NCBI GenBank assembly: GCA_965216845.1
Contig: OZ244200.1
Location: 1,116,001 to 1,180,000, forward strand
Direction: 5' to 3'
Origin: Panacagrimonas sp965216845
Lineage (GTDB): Bacteria > Pseudomonadota > Gammaproteobacteria > Nevskiales > Nevskiaceae
DNA: 64,000 nt
Part shown: positions 26,148-33,629 of the stretch, one piece after another
Layout: each line of letters begins with the position of its first letter
Numbering within the stretch: the stretch's first letter is position 1
The notes under the pieces: model-generated
Told to the model about the DNA's origin: nothing
Database searches by the model: none
What the model saw: the letters and a program-made list of their open reading frames with translations, nothing else
Position numbers and translations under genes: made by a program

Positions 26148-28036
26148 TTGACGATCTCGTACTCGCCGCGACTTTCGGGAAGCGTTTCGCCTTTTTCAAA
26201 CTTGTGCACGTCCACTTCGTCCTGATCCGGTTCGGGGACCTCGCGGTCGTACAGACGCGCCAGGGCGAAGCGGGTATCCACCAGATACTTGTCAATCTGT
26301 TTGCGCTGGGCGACGAGTTCGCCGCGCGCCATGTTCTTCAGCAGCTTGGCCTGTGCGGCGGCCAGCTTGGTGACTTTGTCCTGCATTGTCTCGGCCTGTT
26401 CATCCAGGCCCTGCAAGCTGTCGTAGGTGCCGCTCATATCGCCGCCGGGCAATCCACTGAATCTCAGCGCCGGGCGGATGGGTTGCTGTGGGCCGAGCTT
26501 GGCGCCGTAACGACCGGGAACCGCCAGGCGGTCTTCTGATCGAAGCGGAATCTTCACCTCGCTGCGCAGCGGCTGATAGTTGCGCTTGGCGCGATCAAAC
26601 AGCACCCGTGGATCAACTGATTGCTGGCGTTGCCCGGCGTAGATCTTTTCCATCTGGGCAATGCGACCGCGCCAGTTCTTGACTCGGCGCAGCATGACGC
26701 GCGCGTCGCGATAGTTCTTCAGTGCTTCGGCGAAGCGATGCTCAGCCAGCAAGGACTGTAGATAATAGGTTTCCGGCGCAAACGGCAGGTCGCGCAACTC
26801 CCAGGTCCAGCCGCCCTCGTCGTCCGGGTCTTGCTGCACGATGGTTTCCACCATGCGCCCGCCCTCGACGGAACGGATGGCTGACTGTGTCCGATTGCGC
26901 GCCTGCTCCAGCTTCTTTGCTGCTTGTTCGTAATAGCGCACTGCCTGTTCGTGCGCCCCGAGCCGATCCAGTGCGTAGGGAATGGCGAGCCAGGCTTCCT
27001 GTACTGCGGGGTCTTGCGGGTCACGATCCATCAGGATCAGCCACACCGCCAGCGCGCGGCGGACCGCTTCTTCTTCATCCTTGGCCATGCGGGCACGGGG
27101 GAAGCTGCGAATGCCGAGGCGAGCGTAGGGGTCGTAGTGATAGCCGGGCCGCAGTTGACTCCCCAGGTTGGAAAGGCTTGCGGCCGGGCCGCGTTCGCCA
27201 ATTTCCTCCGGCTTGAGTTCACGTAACTGGCGTTCACCAGCAGGTGCCAGTTCCGCCCAACCCAGGCCCAGCAAGGCGCGGTTGGCGGCCAGCCCCTGGC
27301 TGCGAACCCGTTCCAGCACCGGCTTGGCGGAGGCGCCCAATTTGTTTTGCAGGAAATGCCAGCCCAAGATCAGATTGGCGCGGTCGCGAACGCCGCGACC
27401 TTGCGCATCGGCGGCGGGAAAGCGACCAACACGATCAAGAATCGTGCGTCCCCGGTCCACTTGTCCGGCGTTGATCAGCGCGATGCCCAGGTTCAAACGC
27501 AAATAGCTCTGGCTGTCCTGGCTGGGGTCGGCGTCCTGCAACACGCTGACCGCTTCGCCATAGCGGCCCTGGGCCAGCAATACGCGAGCGTAGAGATCTT
27601 GCCACTCGTTCCGCAAACGCGTCGGCAATTTTTCGCGCGCGCGCAACAGGCTGGCACGGGCGCTGTCCAGATAACCGCGCTCATATTCGAATTCGGCCAT
27701 GCGCAGGCGCGCCCGGCCGCCCAACAAGGGGTCGCTGGCCGCCGCGGCGACATTGCGATACAAGGCTTCGGCACGATCGCGCATGCCGAACGACAAATAG
27801 GCCTGTGCCAGCGCGGACCAGTATTTCGGAGACGCCTCAAACGACTGTGCGTCGCGGCCCTGTGCGCGCATCAGTTCGGTGACCGCGCTCAGGTGCTGGT
27901 GATCCAGGTTCAGGTAGTTGGCGTAACGCAGGTAGGGGTCTTCATCCGAGCCGGAGATGTAGCGCCCCGATGCCTGCGCCGACAGCGGCAGTGCGGCCAT
28001 CACCGCAATGGCCAGCGTCTTGCGTTGCCAGTTCAT
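26144..28036 (-). CDS. exported TPR-rich protein (630 residues)
   Basis: A 630-residue protein with a cleavable signal peptide (MNWQRKTLAIAVMAALPLSAQA, cleavage before Ser) followed by helical TPR-like repeats (about residues 60-380; for example YLSFGMRDRAEALYRN and RYYEQAAKKLEQA) and a charged C-terminal region ending in coiled-coil-like helices. It is probably periplasmic and a scaffold of the ExbBD-linked machine. Its start at 28036 has GGAGG upstream and overlaps the preceding gene by 4 bases; the next gene overlaps its stop by 4 bases. I do not recognise a named family beyond the repeats. Confidence 0.82.
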   Translation of the reverse strand: MNWQRKTLAIAVMAALPLSAQASGRYISGSDEDPYLRYANYLNLDHQHLSAVTELMRAQGRDAQSFEASPKYWSALAQAYLSFGMRDRAEALYRNVAAAASDPLLGGRARLRMAEFEYERGYLDSARASLLRAREKLPTRLRNEWQDLYARVLLAQGRYGEAVSVLQDADPSQDSQSYLRLNLGIALINAGQVDRGRTILDRVGRFPAADAQGRGVRDRANLILGWHFLQNKLGASAKPVLERVRSQGLAANRALLGLGWAELAPAGERQLRELKPEEIGERGPAASLSNLGSQLRPGYHYDPYARLGIRSFPRARMAKDEEEAVRRALAVWLILMDRDPQDPAVQEAWLAIPYALDRLGAHEQAVRYYEQAAKKLEQARNRTQSAIRSVEGGRMVETIVQQDPDDEGGWTWELRDLPFAPETYYLQSLLAEHRFAEALKNYRDARVMLRRVKNWRGRIAQMEKIYAGQRQQSVDPRVLFDRAKRNYQPLRSEVKIPLRSEDRLAVPGRYGAKLGPQQPIRPALRFSGLPGGDMSGTYDSLQGLDEQAETMQDKVTKLAAAQAKLLKNMARGELVAQRKQIDKYLVDTRFALARLYDREVPEPDQDEVDVHKFEKGETLPESRGEYEIVK

Positions 28037-28581
28037 TCGACCGGCCTCCATTCCTGCAGCAGCAAGGCCGGGCGCGCGCGCGACGGACCCTGCACGATCT
28101 GGATTTCCAGGTCGACGGCCTCCACGCCCTTGCGGAAGGTGAAAACGGCCTCGCCGGTGACGGGTTCGGCGCCCTGTTCATCGTTGATCATGCGCGCGGT
28201 GAACTGGGCACGCATGCGGTGGCCGCCGCGCGGCATGTTGACGCGCATCAGCTTCTGCACGGTGTCCGGGAACAGCAGTGCGCGTGCCTGCGACTCATCG
28301 TACTGATGAACGGCCGGCTGGGTGCCGTCAATCGCCACCCGGAAGTTCTGCAGCATCAATTCCGGAATATTGTTGGACACAAATACGGTGACGCGGCTGA
28401 CCGGCGGGTACAGAACCTCGTCTTCGGACAGCAGGACACGCTGCCGAAACGCGGTGAAGTCCTCTTTCAGTGCCTGCAACTGCTGATCCAGGTGGACGCT
28501 GTCCTGACCCGGCACCTCAGCCGCCGACGCGGATACAGGCGTCAGGCAGAAGGCCAGCAGAGCCGCACAACACAAACGCAT
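28033..28581 (-). CDS. exported protein of unknown function, first gene of ExbBD-TPR operon
   Basis: A 182-residue protein with a signal peptide (MRLCCAALLAFCLTPVSASA) and a predicted mixed alpha/beta mature part: an N-terminal helix (LDQQLQALKEDFTAFRQRVL) followed by beta-strand-like segments (RVTVFVSNNIPELML, QFTARMINDEQ, EAVFTFRKG, LEIQIVQG). I do not recognise a family. It overlaps the next gene by 4 bases, so it belongs to the operon and is probably its first gene. The ATG at 28581 with AAGG about 6 bases upstream is preferred over ATGs at 28602 and 28608, which lack a ribosome site. Confidence 0.7.
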   Translation of the reverse strand: MRLCCAALLAFCLTPVSASAAEVPGQDSVHLDQQLQALKEDFTAFRQRVLLSEDEVLYPPVSRVTVFVSNNIPELMLQNFRVAIDGTQPAVHQYDESQARALLFPDTVQKLMRVNMPRGGHRMRAQFTARMINDEQGAEPVTGEAVFTFRKGVEAVDLEIQIVQGPSRARPALLLQEWRPVE

Positions 28582-28714
28582 GGCCTTGCGGCCCGGGAAC
28601 ATGGGCATTGAGGGGAACAGCAGCGGGATAACAAGAATCAGTTTAGCAAATGCCTGTTCGGATGAGGGGCGGGGGACACGCCAAATGGTGGCCATTGGTG
28701 CGTTCGACGGTGGA

Positions 28715-29536
28715 TCAGAGGGCGGCGGGTGGCTTGAAGTTGTCTTTCCAGCGCCGTAAAGCCGCAAATACCGCAGTGCGTTCATCCAGCGCCGCGCCGT
28801 TGAACGCGGTGGCCGCGCACTGCACATCGGCCTGGTCGGCGCGCAGAAAGGGGTTGATCGCGCGTTCCAGCCGCAAGTTGCTGGGCAGGCTCGGCTGATT
28901 CGCCGCACGCCATTGCTTGACCTGATCCACGTAGGCGCGCAGGTCCGTGTTTTGCGGCTCCACCGCCAGGGCGAAGGCCAGATTGGCCATGGTGTATTCA
29001 TGGGTGCAATAGACTGCGGTCTCAGGCGGCAGGGCGGCCAGCCGGTCCAGCGATTTCAGCATTTGCGCCGGCGTGCCTTCAAACAAACGTCCGCAGCCAG
29101 CGGAGAACAGCGTGTCGCCACAGAACAGCAGATCAGGTTCGGTGTCCGTGGCCGGCGAAAAATAGGCGATGTGACCCAAGGTATGCCCCGGCACTTCCAT
29201 CACCTGAAAAGTGCGTCCCAGCAATTCCACCTGATCGCCGTCCAGCAGCGGATGGGTCATCTGGCGAATCTTGTCGGCTTCGCCCTGGGGGCCAAACAGC
29301 GCAATGTCCGGTCGCCGCGCGGTCAGCGCCTTCAAACCGCCGATGTGATCCGGATGATGATGGGTGATCAGAATCGCGCTCAGCCGCAGGCCACGATCCG
29401 CCAGGGCCTGCTCGACCGGCGTTGCGTCGCCGGGGTCGACCACCACCGCCTGATCGCCGCGACACAGCAACCACAGATAGTTGTCCACAAAGGCGGGGAT
29501 CGGCAGGATTTCCAGTTTTTCGGCAGCTTGATTCAT
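28715..29536 (-). CDS. gloB: hydroxyacylglutathione hydrolase (glyoxalase II)
   Basis: A 273-residue metallo-beta-lactamase-fold enzyme. The binuclear metal motif THHHPDH (residues 58-64) and the downstream ligands in GHTLGHIAYF, GDTLFSAGCGRLFEG and THEYTMANL are intact. It hydrolyses S-lactoylglutathione to lactate and glutathione in methylglyoxal detoxification. The divergent methyltransferase, then rnhA and dnaQ, reproduce the gloB-yafS-rnhA-dnaQ neighbourhood of E. coli. I choose the ATG at 29536; an ATG at 29575 would extend the protein by 13 residues into the divergent promoter region. Confidence 0.94.
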   Translation of the reverse strand: MNQAAEKLEILPIPAFVDNYLWLLCRGDQAVVVDPGDATPVEQALADRGLRLSAILITHHHPDHIGGLKALTARRPDIALFGPQGEADKIRQMTHPLLDGDQVELLGRTFQVMEVPGHTLGHIAYFSPATDTEPDLLFCGDTLFSAGCGRLFEGTPAQMLKSLDRLAALPPETAVYCTHEYTMANLAFALAVEPQNTDLRAYVDQVKQWRAANQPSLPSNLRLERAINPFLRADQADVQCAATAFNGAALDERTAVFAALRRWKDNFKPPAAL

Positions 29537-29603
29537 GTCGACACAATCTCGCGGTTCGGTGGCGCTATGATGCACCCGTGAAGTTTGCAGGCCAAAATTG
29601 AAG

Positions 29604-30374
29604 ATGAACCGCTGGCAGCTTGCCAGCGGCGGGCGCCCGCTGAATCGGCACCGTCTGGATACCTGGCTGCGCTCGCCGCGCGGTCAGCGCCTGTTGCGTC
29701 TGGAGCAAGAAGAGCTCGGTCGTCTCTTGCCCGAGGTGTTCGGGCGCCATGTATTGCAGGTTGGCTCCTGGGGTTATGACGGCCAGCTGTTGAGCGCCTG
29801 TCAAACCATTCATCAGGCGGTATTGGGTACGGTCCCGGATACGAGCGCGCAGGCGCTGACCGAGCTGGAGCGGCTGCCCATTCTCAGCAACAGTGTCGAT
29901 GCCGTGGTGCTGCCGCACACCCTGGAGTTCAGCCGTTTTCCGCACCACTTGCTGCGGGAAGTCGACCGCATTCTCACCGACCGTGGGCACCTGTTCATTC
30001 TGGGTTTCAATCCGTTCGGCATTCTGCGTCTGCGCGAGCGCCTGTGGCTGCCCTATGCCGCCTTCCCATCCGGCGCGCAACTGTATCGCGTCAGCCGTTT
30101 GTGTGACTGGCTGGAATTGCTGGATTGCGAGGTCACCGAAGTTCGGCGTTTTGGCGCCAGCTTTCCCTGGCGCGGCACGCGGGCCGATGGCGATCGGCTC
30201 AGCATTGATGCTTTGCGCTGCGTGTTCGCCGAAGGCTATCTGATGGCGGCGCGCAAGCGCGTGCTGCCGATGAATTTCGTGGGCCGGGTCGAGCGCGCCA
30301 AGATCAGGCCCATGATCGGTGCGGCGGTGCCCAGCACGCGCAACTCCATCCGTTCGATCCGACCTCGCACATGA
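29604..30374 (+). CDS. class I SAM-dependent methyltransferase (YafS-like)
   Basis: A 256-residue protein with a class I methyltransferase core: VLQVGSWGYDGQLLS as the nucleotide-binding motif I, the acidic and hydrophobic strand SVDAVVLPHTLEFSR (motif IV) and REVDRILTDRGHLFILGFNP (motif V/VI). Its position between gloB and rnhA matches E. coli yafS. The methyl acceptor is unknown. Start ATG at 29604; an ATG two codons upstream is also possible. It ends 13 bases before rnhA and is probably cotranscribed with rnhA and dnaQ. Confidence 0.85.
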   Translation: MNRWQLASGGRPLNRHRLDTWLRSPRGQRLLRLEQEELGRLLPEVFGRHVLQVGSWGYDGQLLSACQTIHQAVLGTVPDTSAQALTELERLPILSNSVDAVVLPHTLEFSRFPHHLLREVDRILTDRGHLFILGFNPFGILRLRERLWLPYAAFPSGAQLYRVSRLCDWLELLDCEVTEVRRFGASFPWRGTRADGDRLSIDALRCVFAEGYLMAARKRVLPMNFVGRVERAKIRPMIGAAVPSTRNSIRSIRPRT

Positions 30375-30387
30375 GTAACACCAGCAC

Positions 30388-30831
30388 ATGAAAAAAGTCA
30401 CGGCCTATACCGACGGCGCTTGTCGCGGCAACCCAGGCCCCGGGGGGTGGGGGGTGCTGCTGTGCTGGAATGATCATCAGCGTGAGTTGTGCGGTGGCCA
30501 GGCGCAGACCACCAACAATCGCATGGAGCTGACCGCTGCCATTCAGGCGCTGCGCGCCCTGCGCCAGCCCTGTGACGTGGTGCTTTACACCGACTCGACC
30601 TACGTCAAGAACGGCATCACCCAATGGATGCCGAACTGGAAAGCGCGCAACTGGAAAACCGCGGCCGGCAAGCCGGTCAAGAACGTGGACTTGTGGCAAC
30701 AGCTGGAAGCGGCCTGCGAGAAACATCAGATCGACTGGCGCTGGGTCAAGGGCCATGCCGGCGATGCCGGCAATGAAGCGGCGGATCGGCTGGCCAATCG
30801 TGGCATCGACACGCCCGAGCAGGCGGCGTGA
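30388..30831 (+). CDS. rnhA: ribonuclease HI
   Basis: A 147-residue RNase H with family-typical length. Catalytic acidic residues are visible in YTDGACRGNPGPGGWG (Asp), MELTAAI (Glu), YTDSTYVKNG (Asp) and GHAGDAGNEAADRLA (Asp). It degrades the RNA strand of RNA-DNA hybrids. It is followed 22 bases later by dnaQ, the standard gammaproteobacterial pair. Confidence 0.97.
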   Translation: MKKVTAYTDGACRGNPGPGGWGVLLCWNDHQRELCGGQAQTTNNRMELTAAIQALRALRQPCDVVLYTDSTYVKNGITQWMPNWKARNWKTAAGKPVKNVDLWQQLEAACEKHQIDWRWVKGHAGDAGNEAADRLANRGIDTPEQAA

Positions 30832-30853
30832 GCCCACAAGGGAGGTGGCATTG

Positions 30854-31570
30854 ATGCGACAAATCGTGCTGGATACGGAAACCACCGGCCTGGAAGTCAA
30901 GCAGGGCCACCGCATCATCGAAATCGGTTGCGTGGAGCTACTGCATCGTCGGCCCACGCAAAACGATTTCCATCGTTACATCAACCCGGAACGCACCATC
31001 GACCGCGGTGCTTCCGAGGTGCACGGCATCTACGACGAAGACCTGAAGGAGCAGCCGCGCTTTGCCGAGTTGGCCCCGGCGCTGTGGCAATACCTGGCGG
31101 GCGCCGAACTGGTCATTCACAACGCTGCATTCGACATCGGGTTTCTGGATGAGGAGTTTCGCCGCGCCGGTGTCGGCGAGCCATTGAGCCAGGCTTGCGA
31201 AGTGGTGGACACGGTTTCCATGGCGCGGCAACTGCATCCCGGGCAGAAAGCCAGTCTGGACGCGCTTTGCAAGCGCTACGGCGTGGACAATTCCAATCGC
31301 GAGCTGCACGGCGCCTTGTTGGACGCCAAGCTGCTGGCGGACGTTTATCTGGCCATGACCGGCGGGCAATCCGCGCTGTCGCTGGATATGCAGAATGACA
31401 GCGGTGGCAGTGATGGCGTGGGCTGGCTGTCGCAGTTTGGCCTGGAACAGCGGGCGCCCAAATTGATACGCGCCACCGATGAGGAGCTGGCGGCCCACCA
31501 GAGGCAGCTTGCGCGCATCGAGAAAAAGGCCGGTCGGCTGATCTGGCGCGGTGAGGCCGACTCGGCCTGA
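30854..31570 (+). CDS. dnaQ: DNA polymerase III epsilon subunit (3'-5' proofreading exonuclease)
   Basis: A 238-residue DnaQ with the three exonuclease motifs: Exo I LDTETTGLE (Asp and Glu), Exo II VIHNAAFDIGFLD (Asp), and Exo III HGALLDAKLLADVYL (His and Asp). The C-terminal segment carries the part that would contact the alpha subunit. It edits replication errors. The ATG at 30854 has an excellent GGAGGTGG ribosome site; the same frame stays open upstream through rnhA, but that extension overlaps rnhA and is rejected. It is convergent with the ArsR-methyltransferase gene with 7 bases between. Confidence 0.95.
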   Translation: MRQIVLDTETTGLEVKQGHRIIEIGCVELLHRRPTQNDFHRYINPERTIDRGASEVHGIYDEDLKEQPRFAELAPALWQYLAGAELVIHNAAFDIGFLDEEFRRAGVGEPLSQACEVVDTVSMARQLHPGQKASLDALCKRYGVDNSNRELHGALLDAKLLADVYLAMTGGQSALSLDMQNDSGGSDGVGWLSQFGLEQRAPKLIRATDEELAAHQRQLARIEKKAGRLIWRGEADSA

Positions 31571-31577
31571 GTGTCGG

Positions 31578-32516
31578 TTACGGTTTGCTCGCCAAGGCGC
31601 TGATGACCTCGAAATAAGGTGGCCGCGTCTCGCGTGCGCCAACCTCGCATTGCAAGACATCGAAGCCGACCTGAGTCAGTTGCTGACGAAGCTGCGCAGG
31701 TTCGATGCCCAGGTTGACGTGATCGTAGGCGTGCATGGTTTCGGTGTGATCGTGGGCGTTGAGCGCGGCGATCACCAGCCGTCCGCCGGGACGCAGCACG
31801 CGAAAGCTTTCGCGCAACAGTTGTCGCGGCTGCCGGCTGTAGCTCAGGGCGTTGAGCGCGAAGACATGGTCATATTGGGCGTCGGCATCGGTCAGCGCGT
31901 GCATGTCCGCGCAGCGCAGTTCAATATGCGAAAAGCGGCTCAGGCGCTTGCGCGCCGCATCGATGACGGCGGCACTGATGTCGATGCAGGTCAGACGCCG
32001 GCTGCGCTCGGCGATCAGCTCGGCAAAGGCGCCGTCGCCCGAGGCCAGATCCAGGACCTGACCCAGTTCGGTCAGCGACATCAACGCACGCGCCGTTGTC
32101 TCCCAGGAGCGACCGGGCGAATAAGCCAATTCCATCCGCCCGGCCACCGACGCGGCCCAGCCACGCCCCTGGCTTCTGGCGCGGATCACTTCGGCGCCGC
32201 GTTCGCGATCAAGCCTGGATTGCGGGTCATCGATCTTGTTTCGCATCAAGGCCCACACTTGCGCGGCGATTCCGTTCTGCTCGACACGGTTCTGGTAGAT
32301 GGCGGCGCCACCCAGGCGTTGATCGCTGATCAGACCGGCGCGCTTAAGGCGCGTGAGGTGAGTCGAAACGCGACTTTGCGCCAAGCCGGTGACCTGGGTG
32401 ATTTCCGCCGCCGACAGCGCATGTGCCTCGAGCAAGCTCAGCAGGCGGAGTCGGCTGCCGTCAGCCAGCAGTCGCAGCAGCTCGGTGCCGTCGCGAATCG
32501 AAAGCGTTTCATTCAT
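31578..32516 (-). CDS. ArsR-type HTH regulator fused to SAM-dependent methyltransferase
   Basis: A 312-residue fusion. Residues about 8-75 form an ArsR winged helix (LRLLSLLEAHALSAAEITQV then GLAQSRVSTHLTRLKRAGL). Residues about 130-300 form a class I methyltransferase (VLDLASGDGAFAELI, then ELRCADMHAL and ESFRVLRPGGRLVIAAL). Fusions of this type are known and often lie near methionine-cycle genes, suggesting regulation by SAM or SAH, but no such genes adjoin here. There are no obvious metal-binding Cys clusters in the HTH part, which argues against a metal sensor. Target DNA and methyl acceptor are unknown. Confidence 0.85.
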   Translation of the reverse strand: MNETLSIRDGTELLRLLADGSRLRLLSLLEAHALSAAEITQVTGLAQSRVSTHLTRLKRAGLISDQRLGGAAIYQNRVEQNGIAAQVWALMRNKIDDPQSRLDRERGAEVIRARSQGRGWAASVAGRMELAYSPGRSWETTARALMSLTELGQVLDLASGDGAFAELIAERSRRLTCIDISAAVIDAARKRLSRFSHIELRCADMHALTDADAQYDHVFALNALSYSRQPRQLLRESFRVLRPGGRLVIAALNAHDHTETMHAYDHVNLGIEPAQLRQQLTQVGFDVLQCEVGARETRPPYFEVISALASKP

Positions 32517-32718
32517 CAGGGCCTGTCAACACTACGCGGATCACTGCGGCGGTCGGCTGTTTGGGCCCAGCGCAAGAAAGGAGCGACGCGGTGAACTTGC
32601 TGTTCATGAGGGGTGACGACGCAGCGATGGAGCAAATACCGTCTTGTCCCGCAGCGCTGTAAAAACCTTCGGCCCCATTGGGGCCGAAGGTGGGTAAGTC
32701 AGGCGAAGGTTTGCTCGC
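32517..32718. other. intergenic region upstream of ArsR-methyltransferase gene
   Basis: A 202-base region between two minus-strand genes. Its left part should carry the promoter of the ArsR-methyltransferase gene, and its right part holds the phasin terminator. I looked for SAM or SAH riboswitch-like pairing and did not find a convincing core. No credible coding frame was seen. Confidence 0.4.
32661..32690 (-). terminator. rho-independent terminator of the phasin gene
   Basis: On the minus strand, CCTTCGGCCCC / GGGGCCGAAGG form a strong stem with a 4-base loop, followed directly by TTTTT. It lies 29 bases after the phasin stop codon. Confidence 0.88.
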
Positions 32719-33405
32719 CTATTTTGGTTTTGATTGCGCCGCCTTCTTGGCTTTGCTGGTGGCGCGGCTGGCGCGTGAGCTCGGGTTGGGCTTTGCGCTG
32801 ACCGATTTCTTGACACGCGAGGCGGCCGAGCTTTTTGCGGCGTTGGCTTTCTTGGTGACCGTCTTTTTGGCGGCCGTTGCGGTGCTGGTCGCTTTGTTGG
32901 CGACGGTCTTGGTGGCTTTGCGTGCTTTGTTGACGTCGCTTTCAACGGTCTTGCGCGCGGTCTTGACGGCCTTTTCCACCTCTTTCTGCGCACTGCTGGC
33001 CGCCGCCCGCACATCCCGCATCGCCTTCTTGGCGGGCTGGGTCGCCTGGTCCAGCTGTTTGCTGGTGACCGTCTCGGCGTCCTCAATCAGGCGTGAGAGC
33101 TCGGCGCGGGTGTCGGCGACGATGGACATGGACTCTCTTGCGTGGGTCAGCACCCGATTGACCGTGTCCTGCATCAGGTCGATCTGTTTGGTCGCCACGT
33201 CTTTGATGCTGTCGCCCTTGCGAACGCCCTTGAGTGAGGAAACCGTACTCTTGTAATAGTCGTTGAGCGCCTTGAGTTCCTGCTCGGCCAGTTTCTGAAT
33301 GCCTTGCAGAACGACTCGATTGGCATTTCCAGCCACATCAACCGAGTCGCGCCCGAGTTTTTCCAGCTTGCCACGAATCTGTTCGATTCTGTTCTTGGCT
33401 GCCAT
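32719..33405 (-). CDS. phasin-like protein with histone H1-like Lys/Ala-rich tail
   Basis: A 228-residue protein. Residues about 1-130 form amphipathic helices with phasin-like spacing (ALNDYYKSTVSSLKG, KQIDLMQDTVNRVLTHARES). From about residue 130 to the end it is dominated by Lys, Ala, Ser and Thr (AKKTVTKKANAAKSS), resembling the DNA-binding C-terminus of PhaF-type phasins and histone H1. PhaF-type proteins coat polyhydroxyalkanoate granules and link them to the nucleoid. No pha synthesis gene lies in the window, so granule type is an inference. It has a strong terminator and is divergent from fadB. Confidence 0.75.
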   Translation of the reverse strand: MAAKNRIEQIRGKLEKLGRDSVDVAGNANRVVLQGIQKLAEQELKALNDYYKSTVSSLKGVRKGDSIKDVATKQIDLMQDTVNRVLTHARESMSIVADTRAELSRLIEDAETVTSKQLDQATQPAKKAMRDVRAAASSAQKEVEKAVKTARKTVESDVNKARKATKTVANKATSTATAAKKTVTKKANAAKSSAASRVKKSVSAKPNPSSRASRATSKAKKAAQSKPK

Positions 33406-33629
33406 CTCGTCCCCCTGTAAGTCTTTATAAAAACAGGAAAAGCGAGTCTAGGCAGGGGCAACGTGGGTGTCAATCTGAGGTGGTGGGCGGCGGCTGAGCG
33501 TCACGCCGAATCGCAAGGCGGCTATGATTCGGTTCCGTAAGTTTTTTTGGTTGCGACCCTTGGGTGAAGTCGGCCCGGTGGTCTGCCGCCAGCAATTCAT
33601 CATTTCGACCATAGAGGTGCGCAAGCGCG

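Noticed and set aside
28033..29001. 322-codon version of the first gene of the TPR operon
   Set aside because: The upstream part runs antisense through gloB and has no signal peptide; the start at 28581 gives a proper signal sequence.
30572..30853. Upstream extension of dnaQ overlapping rnhA
   Set aside because: DnaQ homologs start with the Exo I motif, and the GGAGGTGG ribosome site at 30841 marks the ATG at 30854.
32517..32660. Possible SAM or SAH riboswitch upstream of the ArsR-methyltransferase gene
   Set aside because: I could not fold a conserved core of any known SAM or SAH riboswitch, and there is no terminator or ribosome-sequestering stem next to the start.
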